DNA from: Clostridium acidisoli DSM 12555
GTDB lineage: Bacteria > Bacillota > Clostridia > Clostridiales > Clostridiaceae
DNA: 64,000 nt
Assembly: GCF_900176305.1 (NCBI RefSeq)
Contig: NZ_FWXH01000003.1
Location: 62,001-126,000, forward strand
Direction of reading: 5' to 3'
The first letter of the stretch is position 1. The number at the start of each line of letters is the position of its first letter. The notes under the pieces are model-generated. The model did not search any database. It had not been told where the DNA came from and saw only the letters and a program-made list of their open reading frames with translations. The position numbers and the translations under genes are program-made. Below, piece after piece: positions 52,747 to 62,218 of this stretch.

Positions 52747-55700
52747 TTGAACGATTGTCCTAAAGTAAGTTTTATAATTGTAAATTATAATGGAATAGTA
52801 TGCTTAAAGGATTGCTTTGACTCTATAATGAACTTAAATTACCCACAAGAAAAAATTGAATGCATTCTTGTAGATAATGGCTCAGTAGATGGTTCAATAC
52901 AATTTATAAATAAAGAGTATAGAAATGTTAGAGTAATAAAAAATGATTCTAATGAAGGATTTGCAAAACCTAATAATGACGGTGCTAAAATAGCTTCGGG
53001 TGAATATTTAGCTCTTATAAATAATGATATGAAACTTGAAAAAAATTGGCTTATGGATATGATTGAATCACTTACAAAAGTTGAGGACGAAAATTATGTA
53101 TGCGTTGGAAGTAAAATACTTAACTGGGATGGAAGTAAATTAGATTATGTTGGTGGAAGTATTAGCTTCTATGGACATGGATTTCAGTTTGATTATGGTC
53201 TGAATGCAGAAGAAGGAAATAAAAAATATAACAAAGACCAAGATATATTATTTCCATGTGGTGGAGCTATGCTAATTGACAAAAATACTTTTTTGGAAGT
53301 TGGTGGATTTGACGAGGATTACTTTGCATATAACGAGGATGTAGATTTAGGTTGGAGATTATGGATACTAGGACATAAAGTTAGATTTTGCTCAAAAGCT
53401 GTATGCTATCATAAACACAGTGTAACTTCAAATAAAATGAATAAAAATATTAAGGATGAGTTAAATAGTCGAAATTCATTATATACAATATACAAAAATT
53501 ATGATGATGAAAAAATATATAAAGTGTTATTTTCGGCATTAAGTATTAAAATGTATAGAACAAATGACGATGATACTGTTCAACTTGATTCTGTAAAAGA
53601 TTTTATTGATAATTTACACAAAATGAAGGCAAAAAGAGATTGGGTTCAAAAGCAAAGAAAAGTTGATGACAAGGTTATAGTGGATAAATTTTTTAAAAAG
53701 CCATATGATAATCAAATGTTAAAATATAACTTTAAAAATAACCTTTACAACAATATAATAGAGCAATTAATTAGTAGTACGGAACTAGACAATATATTTG
53801 GTAAGAAAAAAAGTAAAGTTTTAGTTATATCTAGTGGTAGTATTGGTGAGAAAATGGCTGGACCAGGTATACGTTATCTTGAAATATCAAAAGAATTGAG
53901 CAAAATTTGCAATGTTTCATTAGCTGTACCAAATGATGATTGCAACTTGAATCTTGAAGATTATAATATCGAATATTTCCACTATAGTGGTAGCAATTAT
54001 GATAAAATCAAAGATGAATTTTTAACAAGTGATATTGTAATTGTACAAGGAATAATATTTGAACTATTACCTATTTTAAAGTCACTTTGTGATGACAGAA
54101 TTGTTATAGTTGATTTATATGATCCAATTGTAATAGAAGATTTAGAAATAAATAAGAAAAAAGATATTAAGACTAGAGAAGTTATTCACAATAGTTCACT
54201 TAATTTACTTAAAGATCAAATAAAGATAGGTGATTATTTTGTATGTGCTTCCGAAAAACAAAAAGATTTTTGGAGTGGAATGCTTGTTTCAGCAAATAAG
54301 ATAAACCCAAGAGAATATGACTTGTCAAATACCCTAAAAAAACTTATAGGACTTTTGCCATTTGGAATTTCAAATGAGGATCCTGTTCATAATAGAGAAG
54401 TATTGAAAGATAAAATAAGTAATTTTAAAGAAAATGATAAAGTATTTATTTGGGGTGGAGGAGTATGGAATTGGTTCGATCCTCTAACTTTAATAAGAGC
54501 TATAGGGAAAATATCAAGATATAGAGATGATATAAAGTTATTTTTCATGGGAGTAAAACATCCTAATCCAGATGTACCAGAAATGGAAATGTTAAATGCA
54601 GCTGTAAATTTAGCAGAAGAATTAGGAATTAGAGATAAAAATGTATTTTTCAATATGGATTGGGTTGACTATAATGACAGACAAAACTTTTTGATGGAAG
54701 CTTATGCAGGTGTTAGTTCTCACTTTGACAATTTAGAAACTAGATTTTCTTTTAGAACTAGAATACTTGATTATTTTTGGGCTGAACTGCCAATAATAGC
54801 AACAGAAGGAGACTATTTTGCCAATGAAGTTATTGATAAAAAACTTGGATTAATAGTAAAATATGAAGATGTTGATGGAATGGAACAAGCATTAATAAGG
54901 ATATGTGATGATAAACAATACTATGAAGAGTGCAAAAATAACATTAAATTATATCGAGAGCAGTTAAAATGGAAAAATGTAACCAAGGACTTAAAGGCAT
55001 TTTGTTTGGAACCTATTAAGAAAACAATAGAAAGCAGAAGAATGTATTCCTCTATTTTAGATATATGTCAGCTTGAATCCGATGGTGTAATAGAACCAAT
55101 ATGCTTTGATAAGTCAGTTAAGCAAGAATTTAAATGTAGATATCCTAATTTGAATAGAGTTGAGGTTAAATTTGGTACTTATAATAGGATAAATTATGGG
55201 ACATTATTGTTTCAGCTTCATGATAAGCTAACGGGTGTAGTGATTTTTGAACAAAAGGTAAGTATTGCAAGTTTAGAAGACTGTAAATGGCATCTAATAG
55301 AATTCAGCCCTATTATAAATTCAGAGGGAAGAGAGTTCTATTTTGAAATAAGTACCTTTGAGGATGTACAGATTAGCAATTCAGTTGCATTATTTTATAA
55401 AAAAGCATACAATAGATACGGAAATTTATATTATGATGAAGGAAAAGTTGATGGAAACTTAGCGTTTAAAACTTCATGTATGTTGACAAATAAAACTTTA
55501 GATGATAAAGACGGCATTATGCTGTATGATGAAAAATGCATTGGTTCTATATTGAATAATATGAATGGCATAACAGAGTTAGATAGGAATAGACTGCTAA
55601 AATACATTGAAGTAACACAAGAAAATAAAGATAATATGCAAAAGCAGTCAACAGAAGAATTAACTAAGTCAATTACTAAAATAAGTGAAGAACTCAGAAA

Positions 55701-55818
55701 ATTTGACAAATGGCAAAGAGTTATTGATAGTAGATTTGATAGACTAAAGAAACTGAATTTTGTAGCATTGATAAAAAGGGCTTTTAAAAATAAATCTAAT
55801 GAGGTAGTCAAAGAATGA
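52747..55818 (+). CDS. Two-domain glycosyltransferase (GT2 plus GT4-like) with C-terminal beta domain
   Basis: About 1023 residues. The start is uncertain: TTG 52747 has GGTGA in front, and GTG 52735 adds four residues. Domain 1 (about 1-250) is GT2, with SFIIVNYNG, VDNGSVDGS, NNDM and GGFDEDYFAYNEDVDLGWR, as in rhamnosyltransferases. Domain 2 (about 350-760) is a GT-B enzyme with KMAGPGIRYLEISKEL, ASEKQKDFW, WGGGVWNWFDPLTL and ETRFSFRTRILDYFW. A beta-rich segment (about 790-920) and a coiled tail follow. The next gene is a stand-alone paralogue of domain 2 and overlaps by 4 bases (ATGA). The fusion suggests that two consecutive sugars are added by one protein. Confidence 0.88.
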   Translation: MNDCPKVSFIIVNYNGIVCLKDCFDSIMNLNYPQEKIECILVDNGSVDGSIQFINKEYRNVRVIKNDSNEGFAKPNNDGAKIASGEYLALINNDMKLEKNWLMDMIESLTKVEDENYVCVGSKILNWDGSKLDYVGGSISFYGHGFQFDYGLNAEEGNKKYNKDQDILFPCGGAMLIDKNTFLEVGGFDEDYFAYNEDVDLGWRLWILGHKVRFCSKAVCYHKHSVTSNKMNKNIKDELNSRNSLYTIYKNYDDEKIYKVLFSALSIKMYRTNDDDTVQLDSVKDFIDNLHKMKAKRDWVQKQRKVDDKVIVDKFFKKPYDNQMLKYNFKNNLYNNIIEQLISSTELDNIFGKKKSKVLVISSGSIGEKMAGPGIRYLEISKELSKICNVSLAVPNDDCNLNLEDYNIEYFHYSGSNYDKIKDEFLTSDIVIVQGIIFELLPILKSLCDDRIVIVDLYDPIVIEDLEINKKKDIKTREVIHNSSLNLLKDQIKIGDYFVCASEKQKDFWSGMLVSANKINPREYDLSNTLKKLIGLLPFGISNEDPVHNREVLKDKISNFKENDKVFIWGGGVWNWFDPLTLIRAIGKISRYRDDIKLFFMGVKHPNPDVPEMEMLNAAVNLAEELGIRDKNVFFNMDWVDYNDRQNFLMEAYAGVSSHFDNLETRFSFRTRILDYFWAELPIIATEGDYFANEVIDKKLGLIVKYEDVDGMEQALIRICDDKQYYEECKNNIKLYREQLKWKNVTKDLKAFCLEPIKKTIESRRMYSSILDICQLESDGVIEPICFDKSVKQEFKCRYPNLNRVEVKFGTYNRINYGTLLFQLHDKLTGVVIFEQKVSIASLEDCKWHLIEFSPIINSEGREFYFEISTFEDVQISNSVALFYKKAYNRYGNLYYDEGKVDGNLAFKTSCMLTNKTLDDKDGIMLYDEKCIGSILNNMNGITELDRNRLLKYIEVTQENKDNMQKQSTEELTKSITKISEELRKFDKWQRVIDSRFDRLKKLNFVALIKRAFKNKSNEVVKE

Positions 55819-57134
55819 AGAAAGTATTATTAATCAGTCCAGACAATGTAAATAAAAAGATGTCTGGACCTGGAATAAGATATTACAATTTTGCAAGAGA
55901 GTTGTCAAAAACTTTAGATGTTACATTATTTATTCCTAATAAGCAGACGGATTTTAATTTCTCTAACGAAAAATTTAAGGTTATTGTGGGTGATAAAAAA
56001 GATCTTGAACAAGAGGTATATAATGTTAACTCTATTGTAGTACAAGGCATAGCTTTTAGGTTATATCCTTTTTTAAAGAAAATAAAAACTCCAGTTGTTG
56101 TAGATATTTATGATCCAATTACGCTTGAAAACTTAGAACTACGTAAATTTATGAATATGAAGGACAGAGTAATTTATCATGAAACAGACATCGACTTAAT
56201 ATTGGAACAACTTTCATTGGGCGACTTTTTTATTTGCGCAAGTGAAAAGCAGAAGGATTATTGGATGGGAATGTTATCAGCTGTCAATCGAGTAAATCCG
56301 GTTACATATAATGAAAATGTTGAAATGAAAAAGTTAATTGATGTTGTCTCTTTCGGATTTAACAATGAAGAGCCTAATAAAACAAAAAAAGTATTAAAAG
56401 GTGTATGGACCAATATTAAAGAAGATGATAAGGTTTTAATATGGGGTGGTGGGATTTGGAACTGGTTTGATCCTCTTACATTAATTGAAGCAATGAAACA
56501 AGTATGTGAAAAGAGAAAAGACATAAAGTTGTTTTTTATGGGAATTGGACATCCAAGTTTAAATGTAGATACCAATGTAGCTGATGAATGCATTAGACTA
56601 AGTAAAGATTATGGTCTATATGATGAAAATGTTTTTTTTAATGACTGGGTTGATTATAATGAAAGACAAAACTACCTGTTGGAAGCTGATATAGGTATTA
56701 GTACATATTTAAATAATCTTGAGACAAGATACTCTTTTAGAACAAGAATATTAGACTATTTGTGGTGTGAACTTCCAATGATACTTACTAAGGGTGATTA
56801 CATGGCTGATTTAGTAGAAGGTAACGAATTGGGATATTGCCATATTGCATCAAATCCAGAGGATTTGGCAAGAAAAATAATACAGCTAATTGAAAATAAA
56901 GAAGATTATGAAAAAGCTAAGAATAATATTCATAATATAAAAGAAGAATATAGATGGGAAAATGTTGTTAAGCCTTTAGTTGATTTTTGTGAAAATCCAT
57001 ATACTTCATCGGATAAAATAGAAAAAGTTAAAGTGTTTTATAAAAATGAGGGCGTAAAAAAGTATTATTATATAAGAATAATATCAAAGATTAAAAGAAT
57101 TTTAAAGAGAGTAATTAGTATCTTTAAAAAATAA
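55815..57134 (+). CDS. GT4-like glycosyltransferase, paralogue of the preceding domain 2
   Basis: A 439-residue GT-B enzyme whose start overlaps the previous stop (ATGA, 55815-55818), so translation is coupled. It shares KMSGPGIRYYNFARELSK, the VVDIYDPITLENLE strand, CASEKQKDYWMGML, WGGGIWNWFDPLTL and LETRYSFRTRILDYLW with the fused domain upstream. The tail (about 410-439) is basic and hydrophobic and may sit on the membrane. It probably adds a sugar to the same lipid-linked chain. It arose by tandem duplication. Confidence 0.9.
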   Translation: MKKVLLISPDNVNKKMSGPGIRYYNFARELSKTLDVTLFIPNKQTDFNFSNEKFKVIVGDKKDLEQEVYNVNSIVVQGIAFRLYPFLKKIKTPVVVDIYDPITLENLELRKFMNMKDRVIYHETDIDLILEQLSLGDFFICASEKQKDYWMGMLSAVNRVNPVTYNENVEMKKLIDVVSFGFNNEEPNKTKKVLKGVWTNIKEDDKVLIWGGGIWNWFDPLTLIEAMKQVCEKRKDIKLFFMGIGHPSLNVDTNVADECIRLSKDYGLYDENVFFNDWVDYNERQNYLLEADIGISTYLNNLETRYSFRTRILDYLWCELPMILTKGDYMADLVEGNELGYCHIASNPEDLARKIIQLIENKEDYEKAKNNIHNIKEEYRWENVVKPLVDFCENPYTSSDKIEKVKVFYKNEGVKKYYYIRIISKIKRILKRVISIFKK

Positions 57135-57199
57135 AGTGACTTGCCAAAAGAATATACGATGCTAAAAAAATAGATAAATTTTAGGAGGATTACTATTAA

Positions 57200-58129
57200 A
57201 TGAAGATAGCAGTTTTAGTTCCGTGCTACAATGAAGCGCTGACAGTTAAGAAAGTAATAGACGATTTTAAAATGGTTTTACCTGAAGCAGATATTTATGT
57301 ATATGACAATAACTCAAAAGATGATACTTCAAAAATTGCTGCTGAAAACGGGGCAATAGTTGTGAGAGAAACAAGACAAGGAAAAGGTAACGTTGTAAGA
57401 AGTATGTTTAGAGATATTGATGCAGACTATTATATAATGGTTGATGGTGATGATACATATCCAGCAGAGTTTGCAAAGGAACTTCTAAAACCTGTGATGA
57501 ATGGAACAGCAGATATGACTATTGGTGATAGATTGTCAAATGGAACATATAGGTCAGAAAATAAAAGGGCTTTTCACAATTTTGGGAATAACCTAGTTAA
57601 AGGTCTTATAGGTCAGCTGTTTAAAAATGATATTAATGATATTATGACAGGATATAGAGCTTTTAATAGGTACTTTGTTAAGACAATGCCTGTCTTAAGT
57701 GGTGGATTTGAAATTGAAACGGAAATGAGTATACATGCGTTGGATAAAAAATTTTTGTTAAGAGAAATACCTATTGATTATAGAGATAGACCTGAGGGAA
57801 GCAATTCAAAGCTTAACACATATAAAGATGGAATAAAGGTGTTGAAAACTATAGTATCTCTATTTAAGGACTATAAACCATTGCCATTCTTTTTGACAAT
57901 CTCAATAGTATCATTTATCATTGGTTTATTAATAGGAATACCAGTTATAGTTGAATTTTTTAGCACACATTTTATAGATAAGATACCTTCGGCCATACTT
58001 GCTTTAGGATTTATATTAATTTCTATATTGTTAATAACCAACGGGCTTATTTTGGATACATTAGTTAAACAAAATAGACAAAACTATGAATTGTTTTTAA
58101 ATCAGTATAAAATGAATAAGAAGGATTGA
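57200..58129 (+). CDS. Polyprenol-phosphate hexose synthase-like GT2 (GtrB/DPM1 type)
   Basis: A 309-residue enzyme with a GT2 domain (1-230): AVLVPCYNEALTVKKVI, DNNSKDDT, the metal motif DGDDTYPAE, and GYRAFNRYFVKTMPVLSGGFEIETEMS. Two membrane helices (about 235-290) close the protein, as in GtrB and ArnC. It would make undecaprenyl-phosphate-hexose at the inner face. Two small flippase-like genes follow at once, which makes a three-gene lipid-sugar supply module. The ribosome site is TAGGAGG. Confidence 0.9.
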   Translation: MKIAVLVPCYNEALTVKKVIDDFKMVLPEADIYVYDNNSKDDTSKIAAENGAIVVRETRQGKGNVVRSMFRDIDADYYIMVDGDDTYPAEFAKELLKPVMNGTADMTIGDRLSNGTYRSENKRAFHNFGNNLVKGLIGQLFKNDINDIMTGYRAFNRYFVKTMPVLSGGFEIETEMSIHALDKKFLLREIPIDYRDRPEGSNSKLNTYKDGIKVLKTIVSLFKDYKPLPFFLTISIVSFIIGLLIGIPVIVEFFSTHFIDKIPSAILALGFILISILLITNGLILDTLVKQNRQNYELFLNQYKMNKKD

Positions 58130-58137
58130 TTTTGTAA

Positions 58138-58485
58138 ATGGAAAGCTTGATGATTTCATTTGAAAAAAATAAAAAAGGAATTGTATTAATAATTATTGCA
58201 GCCTTGTTTACAGTATTAGGGCAGTACTTTTGGAAATTATCTCATGCAAACAATATTGAACTTGTAATAATTGGATTCCTGTTTTATGGAATAGGTGCCG
58301 TTGGTATGATAATAGCATTTAAGTTTGGAAGCTTTTCTGTATTGCATCCAATGATGAGTATAAATTATATTTTTACAATACTATTAGCATATTTTACATT
58401 AGGTGAATCTATTAATCTTTATAAAATAATAGGGCTTTTATTTATAATGATAGGCATAACTTGTGTAGGTGTTGGAGATGAATAA
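58138..58485 (+). CDS. Small multidrug-resistance-like membrane subunit, flippase partner 1 (ArnE/F-like)
   Basis: A 115-residue protein with four helices of the SMR/EamA half-size type (IIAALFTVLGQYFWKLSH, then three more). It starts 8 bases after the GT2 stop, and its end overlaps the next small gene. Such half-size pairs, for example ArnE and ArnF, flip undecaprenyl-phosphate-sugars to the outer face. Drug export is the alternative, but the neighbouring GtrB-type enzyme points to lipid-sugar flipping. Confidence 0.75.
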   Translation: MESLMISFEKNKKGIVLIIIAALFTVLGQYFWKLSHANNIELVIIGFLFYGIGAVGMIIAFKFGSFSVLHPMMSINYIFTILLAYFTLGESINLYKIIGLLFIMIGITCVGVGDE

Positions 58486-58816
58486 ACTAATATTAATTTT
58501 AATAATAATTATTATGACGCTTTTAGGGTCTTTTGGTGGATTCTTTTTTAAAAAATCTACAGCAGGAGATGGAGTATTAGCAATTATAAAAAGTAAATTT
58601 TTGTATATGGGGGGGGTATTGTATATTTTAAGCGCATTATTAAATATTGTAGTGCTTAAATATATGCCTCTATCAGTTGTGTTACCTATGACGGCTATAA
58701 CTTATATTTGGTCAATGATATCTTCAAAAGTAATGTTAAAAGAAAAAATAACTAAATACAAGTTATTTGGAATGTTTTTCATAATCATAGGAGTAGTATT
58801 TATAGGATTATCTTAA
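58478..58816 (+). CDS. Small multidrug-resistance-like membrane subunit, flippase partner 2
   Basis: About 112 residues with four helices, overlapping the previous gene by 8 bases in another frame. ATG 58478 follows AGGTGTTGGAG; an in-frame GTG 9 bases earlier is possible. LLGSFGGFFFKKS and SVVLPMTAITYIWSM resemble the EamA half-fold. It probably forms a heterodimer with its neighbour and works with the GtrB-like synthase. A terminator ends this transcript. Confidence 0.75.
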   Translation: MNKLILILIIIIMTLLGSFGGFFFKKSTAGDGVLAIIKSKFLYMGGVLYILSALLNIVVLKYMPLSVVLPMTAITYIWSMISSKVMLKEKITKYKLFGMFFIIIGVVFIGLS

Positions 58817-58819
58817 TGT

Positions 58820-58863
58820 AAAAGTTTTTTTCAGGTAACTAATACTTGAAAGAAACTTTTTTG
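58820..58863 (+). terminator. Terminator after the flippase pair
   Basis: AAAAGTTT and TTTTCA pair with TGAAAG and AAACTTTT, then a T6 tract. Confidence 0.85.
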
Positions 58864-58974
58864 TTATAAAATTAATATATTGTTGATTTTATGAAATAAT
58901 CATAAAATTGACTAATGACAGTGTAAATGTTAATATAAAAAATGTAATTAAAATGAATCAAATAGGAGTAAGGA

Positions 58975-59877
58975 ATGTTAGAAATAAACTTAAGTATAAT
59001 AATATTAAATTGGAACGCTAAGGATCTTTTAAAAGATTGCTTAAATTCAATATATAAAAATACAAAAGATTTAAGTTATGAAATCATAATTGTCGACAAT
59101 AATTCTTCTGATAGAAGCTGTGCAATGGTTAAGGAGAATTTTTTACATAGAGAAAATTGTTCACTTATTGAAAATAAAGACAACAAAGGTTTTGCCTGGG
59201 GAAATAATCAGGCTATAAGAGTAGCTAAAGGGAGAGCTATTTTACTTCTTAATCCAGATACATTAGTAAATGAAGAAGCAATTAATAAGACATATGAATG
59301 TCTCGTTAATGATGAAAAGTTAGGGGTTGCTGGCTGTAAGGTGCTAAATACAGATGGCACGCTTCAGCTTGCTTGTAGAAGGATGGCACCGAGACCTAAA
59401 GATGCCTTTTTTAAAATCTTTGGAATTAGTAAATTATTTAAAAATAATAAAAATTTAACAAGGTACAATTTAACACACGTGTCCGAAGATGAATTTTTAG
59501 ATGTGGATTCTGTATCAGGTTGCTTCCTAATGATAAAAAGGGAAGTCATTGATAAGATTGGTTTACTTGATGAGACGTTTTTTATGTATGGAGAAGAGAT
59601 GGATTGGTGTATGAGAGCTAAGAAGGCAGGATATATTGTAAGATATTGTCCAGTTGGAACAATAATACACTACAAGGGAGAAAGCAGTAAGAAGCTTGGA
59701 GTAAAAGCAACATATGAATTCTATAGAGCAATGATTATATTTTATAACAAATATAATAAGGGAGAAAGCATATTCTTATTTGATTGGGTAGTTTATATTG
59801 GAATAGTACTTTTAGGTACGGTAGCCATAATAAAGAACATGTTAGTTCCAAACGGCAGAGTTGGAACAAAAGGATAG
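58975..59877 (+). CDS. GT2 family glycosyltransferase, rhamnosyltransferase-like (first)
   Basis: A 300-residue GT2 enzyme: SIIILNWNAKDLLKDCL, VDNNSSDRS, NKGFAWGNNQA, the LLNPDT metal motif, SGCFLMIKREV and ETFFMYGEEMDWCMRAK. The C-terminus carries a hydrophobic segment (about 268-290). The family includes WbbL-type rhamnosyltransferases, and dTDP-rhamnose is made by this locus, so rhamnose is the likely donor. ATG 58975 has AGGAG at 58963-58967. The following GT2 gene is a paralogue. Confidence 0.88.
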   Translation: MLEINLSIIILNWNAKDLLKDCLNSIYKNTKDLSYEIIIVDNNSSDRSCAMVKENFLHRENCSLIENKDNKGFAWGNNQAIRVAKGRAILLLNPDTLVNEEAINKTYECLVNDEKLGVAGCKVLNTDGTLQLACRRMAPRPKDAFFKIFGISKLFKNNKNLTRYNLTHVSEDEFLDVDSVSGCFLMIKREVIDKIGLLDETFFMYGEEMDWCMRAKKAGYIVRYCPVGTIIHYKGESSKKLGVKATYEFYRAMIIFYNKYNKGESIFLFDWVVYIGIVLLGTVAIIKNMLVPNGRVGTKG

Positions 59878-59938
59878 AGCACACTGAAAGAACAAGCTTT
59901 TTTCATGTGTCTAACATTATAAGTTAGTGGAGGACAAA

Positions 59939-60931
59939 ATGGTTGATGTATCAATAATAATTGTAAATTATAATACAAAAGAACTTATAAAAGCATGTAT
60001 TCAATCAATATATGAAAATGTAAGTGGAATTTCCTACGAGATAATTGTTGTAGATAATGCGTCAAGCGATGATAGCATATCTATGTTAAAGACAGACTTC
60101 ATGGAAGTTAAACTTATTGAAAGTGGTGTAAATGGAGGATTTGCTTATGCCAATAATATTGGTATAAAAAATAGTAATGGAAGATATGTTTTTTTACTTA
60201 ATAGTGATACAGTTATAGTTAAGGATGCCATTCAAAAGATGGTAGAATATATGGATGAAAATAAAAGTATTGGAATGCTTGGACCGAAGCTTTTAAACAA
60301 GGATTTGACTCACCAAACATCAATTTCTGGATTTCCTTCATTTAAAAGAGAAGTTTATCACATGTACAAATTAAAGAACGTACTCAAGATTCCTTTTGTA
60401 AAGAGTTTCTTCGTTAAATTTGGAGGAAAATTGGGCTCAAAAGATGTACAACAATACATGAAAAATTTTCAAAGAATAGAGGAACCTGAAGAAGTGCAGG
60501 TATTGGTTGGGGCAGCACTTTTAGTGCGAAGATCAGTAATTGATGACATTGGAATGTTAGATGAACGTTATTTTATGTATTATGAAGAAATAGATTTTTG
60601 CCTTCAAGCTAGTAAAGCTGGCTGGAGCAGGGTGTATTATCCATATGCAAAGATAATTCATCTTATTGGTAAGAGTAGTGAAAAGATAGGTGCTATAACT
60701 TTTTATGAGAGATACAGAAGTATGATATTATATTTTAGAAAAAACTTTGGTAACTTAAAAGAAATACAGGTTAGGATAAACTTAGTAATTGCGCTTAGTT
60801 TTAGGGTAATAGGACTCAGCATCCTGCAAATTTTTAATAAATCTCAAATAATAAAAAATAATAAAAAAGTTTACGGGGATACAATAAAAATGGCTGTAAA
60901 CAAAAGTGCTATCAATATGAATAGATACTAA
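59939..60931 (+). CDS. GT2 family glycosyltransferase, rhamnosyltransferase-like (second)
   Basis: About 330 residues, starting at ATG 59939 behind GTGGAGGA; the in-frame GTG of that site is not a start. Motifs: SIIIVNYNTKELIKACI, VDNASSDDS, NGGFAYANNIG, LLNSDT, GAALLVRRSV and ERYFMYYEEIDFCLQAS. It is a paralogue of the gene before it and a likely rhamnosyltransferase. A hairpin without a T-run (about 59880-59915) lies between the two genes. It precedes the O-antigen ligase/polymerase gene. Confidence 0.88.
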   Translation: MVDVSIIIVNYNTKELIKACIQSIYENVSGISYEIIVVDNASSDDSISMLKTDFMEVKLIESGVNGGFAYANNIGIKNSNGRYVFLLNSDTVIVKDAIQKMVEYMDENKSIGMLGPKLLNKDLTHQTSISGFPSFKREVYHMYKLKNVLKIPFVKSFFVKFGGKLGSKDVQQYMKNFQRIEEPEEVQVLVGAALLVRRSVIDDIGMLDERYFMYYEEIDFCLQASKAGWSRVYYPYAKIIHLIGKSSEKIGAITFYERYRSMILYFRKNFGNLKEIQVRINLVIALSFRVIGLSILQIFNKSQIIKNNKKVYGDTIKMAVNKSAINMNRY

Positions 60932-60956
60932 AAAGGTATTAATAAGAGGTGTTATT

Positions 60957-62210
60957 ATGAAAGCTAGAAATAAATTAATTTATTACATATTATGTGCATA
61001 CGTTATACTTATACCAATTATACCTAATCCAATAAAAGTTAATATAATTCCTAAAATTCATGAGATTGGAGCAATAGGGGATGTATTATTAGCTGTATTA
61101 ATATTAGTGTTTATAATTGAGGTAATAAGAAATTGGAATAGTTTTATTAAGGATGCTAAAGATTTTTTAACTGACTACATGGGTATTTTTATGATTGCAC
61201 TTTTAGCAATTATGGTAATATCAATTTCATATGCTTCTTATAGAAAAATTGCAATGACAGAAAGTGCTAGATTTTTATCTTATGTATTGTTGTATTTTAT
61301 TACGAAATACAGCATAGACAAAAGCCAAGTTAAAGGTCTTATCAATTGTTACATATTTACCTTTGCAGTTATGAATGTTTATGGAATTTTTCAAAAAATT
61401 ACTGGATATGGTCTTTTAACAGCATATGCTGTTCCAGGAACAAAAATTTTAAGAACTAATGCTACTTTTGATAATCCAAATACTTTTGCTGCATTTTTGC
61501 TTTTAGGAGCTTTTCCTATTCTTATGATGATAATTAAAAGTAAGACTATATTTTCAAAACTAATATTTGCTATAATATTTTTAATGACTTTATGTAATAT
61601 AAGTTTTACAGGGTCTAGAAATTCATTTTTAGCGTTAGGGGTAGGAGCTGTAGTATTATCCATAATATACAGTTGGTATTTTTTAATAGGTCTAGGCGGA
61701 CTTGTTGGAATTGGGTTTATTATTCCAATGGTAAGGTTAAGATTGTTCCAAATTGGAGGAAAATCCATAGATGATGGTAGAATACATTTATGGAAAACAG
61801 CTTTAAAAATGATAGAAAACCATCCTATACTTGGAGTTGGAAATGGAAATTTTATAGAACTATATGATACATATGTGGCAAAATACAAAGAACTTCGTTA
61901 TTTAAATTATTCACATTATCCTACTCATAATGCATATTTAAAGATAGAATCAGAGCTTGGAATAGTTGGAGGAATTTCTTTTATTGGCATAATTGTAGGT
62001 GCTATAATAAAAATAAAAAATGTTATTAAAAATGTAGATGATAAAGATTTAAAAATATTTTATATTGGTTTCTTTGCAGCTATGATAGGTTTTTTCGTTA
62101 TGAATCTTTTTGAAAGTCTTTTTACAGTGCCAGCAGTAGTTACGTATTTTTGGCTATTTTTAGCTGCAGCTGATGGACTTCTACATAGAAAAAGTGATTA
62201 TATTTATTAG
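60957..62210 (+). CDS. O-antigen ligase / polymerase family membrane protein (Wzy/WaaL-like)
   Basis: A 417-residue protein with about ten to eleven helices. The Wzy_C region shows FDNPNTFAAFLLLGAFP, the arginine-rich FTGSRNSFLAL, and the long outer loop with GVGNGNFIELYDTY and HYPTHNAYLKIESELGIVGG, where the conserved His of WaaL-type enzymes sits. It would join lipid-linked units outside the membrane, either polymerising them or moving them to a wall acceptor. Its presence next to a Wzm/Wzt exporter is notable. ATG 60957 has GAGGTG. Confidence 0.85.
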   Translation: MKARNKLIYYILCAYVILIPIIPNPIKVNIIPKIHEIGAIGDVLLAVLILVFIIEVIRNWNSFIKDAKDFLTDYMGIFMIALLAIMVISISYASYRKIAMTESARFLSYVLLYFITKYSIDKSQVKGLINCYIFTFAVMNVYGIFQKITGYGLLTAYAVPGTKILRTNATFDNPNTFAAFLLLGAFPILMMIIKSKTIFSKLIFAIIFLMTLCNISFTGSRNSFLALGVGAVVLSIIYSWYFLIGLGGLVGIGFIIPMVRLRLFQIGGKSIDDGRIHLWKTALKMIENHPILGVGNGNFIELYDTYVAKYKELRYLNYSHYPTHNAYLKIESELGIVGGISFIGIIVGAIIKIKNVIKNVDDKDLKIFYIGFFAAMIGFFVMNLFESLFTVPAVVTYFWLFLAAADGLLHRKSDYIY

Positions 62211-62218
62211 GAGGACAT

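Noticed and set aside
61391-61888. 165-codon minus-strand frame
   Set aside because: It is opposite the O-antigen ligase gene and has no independent support.
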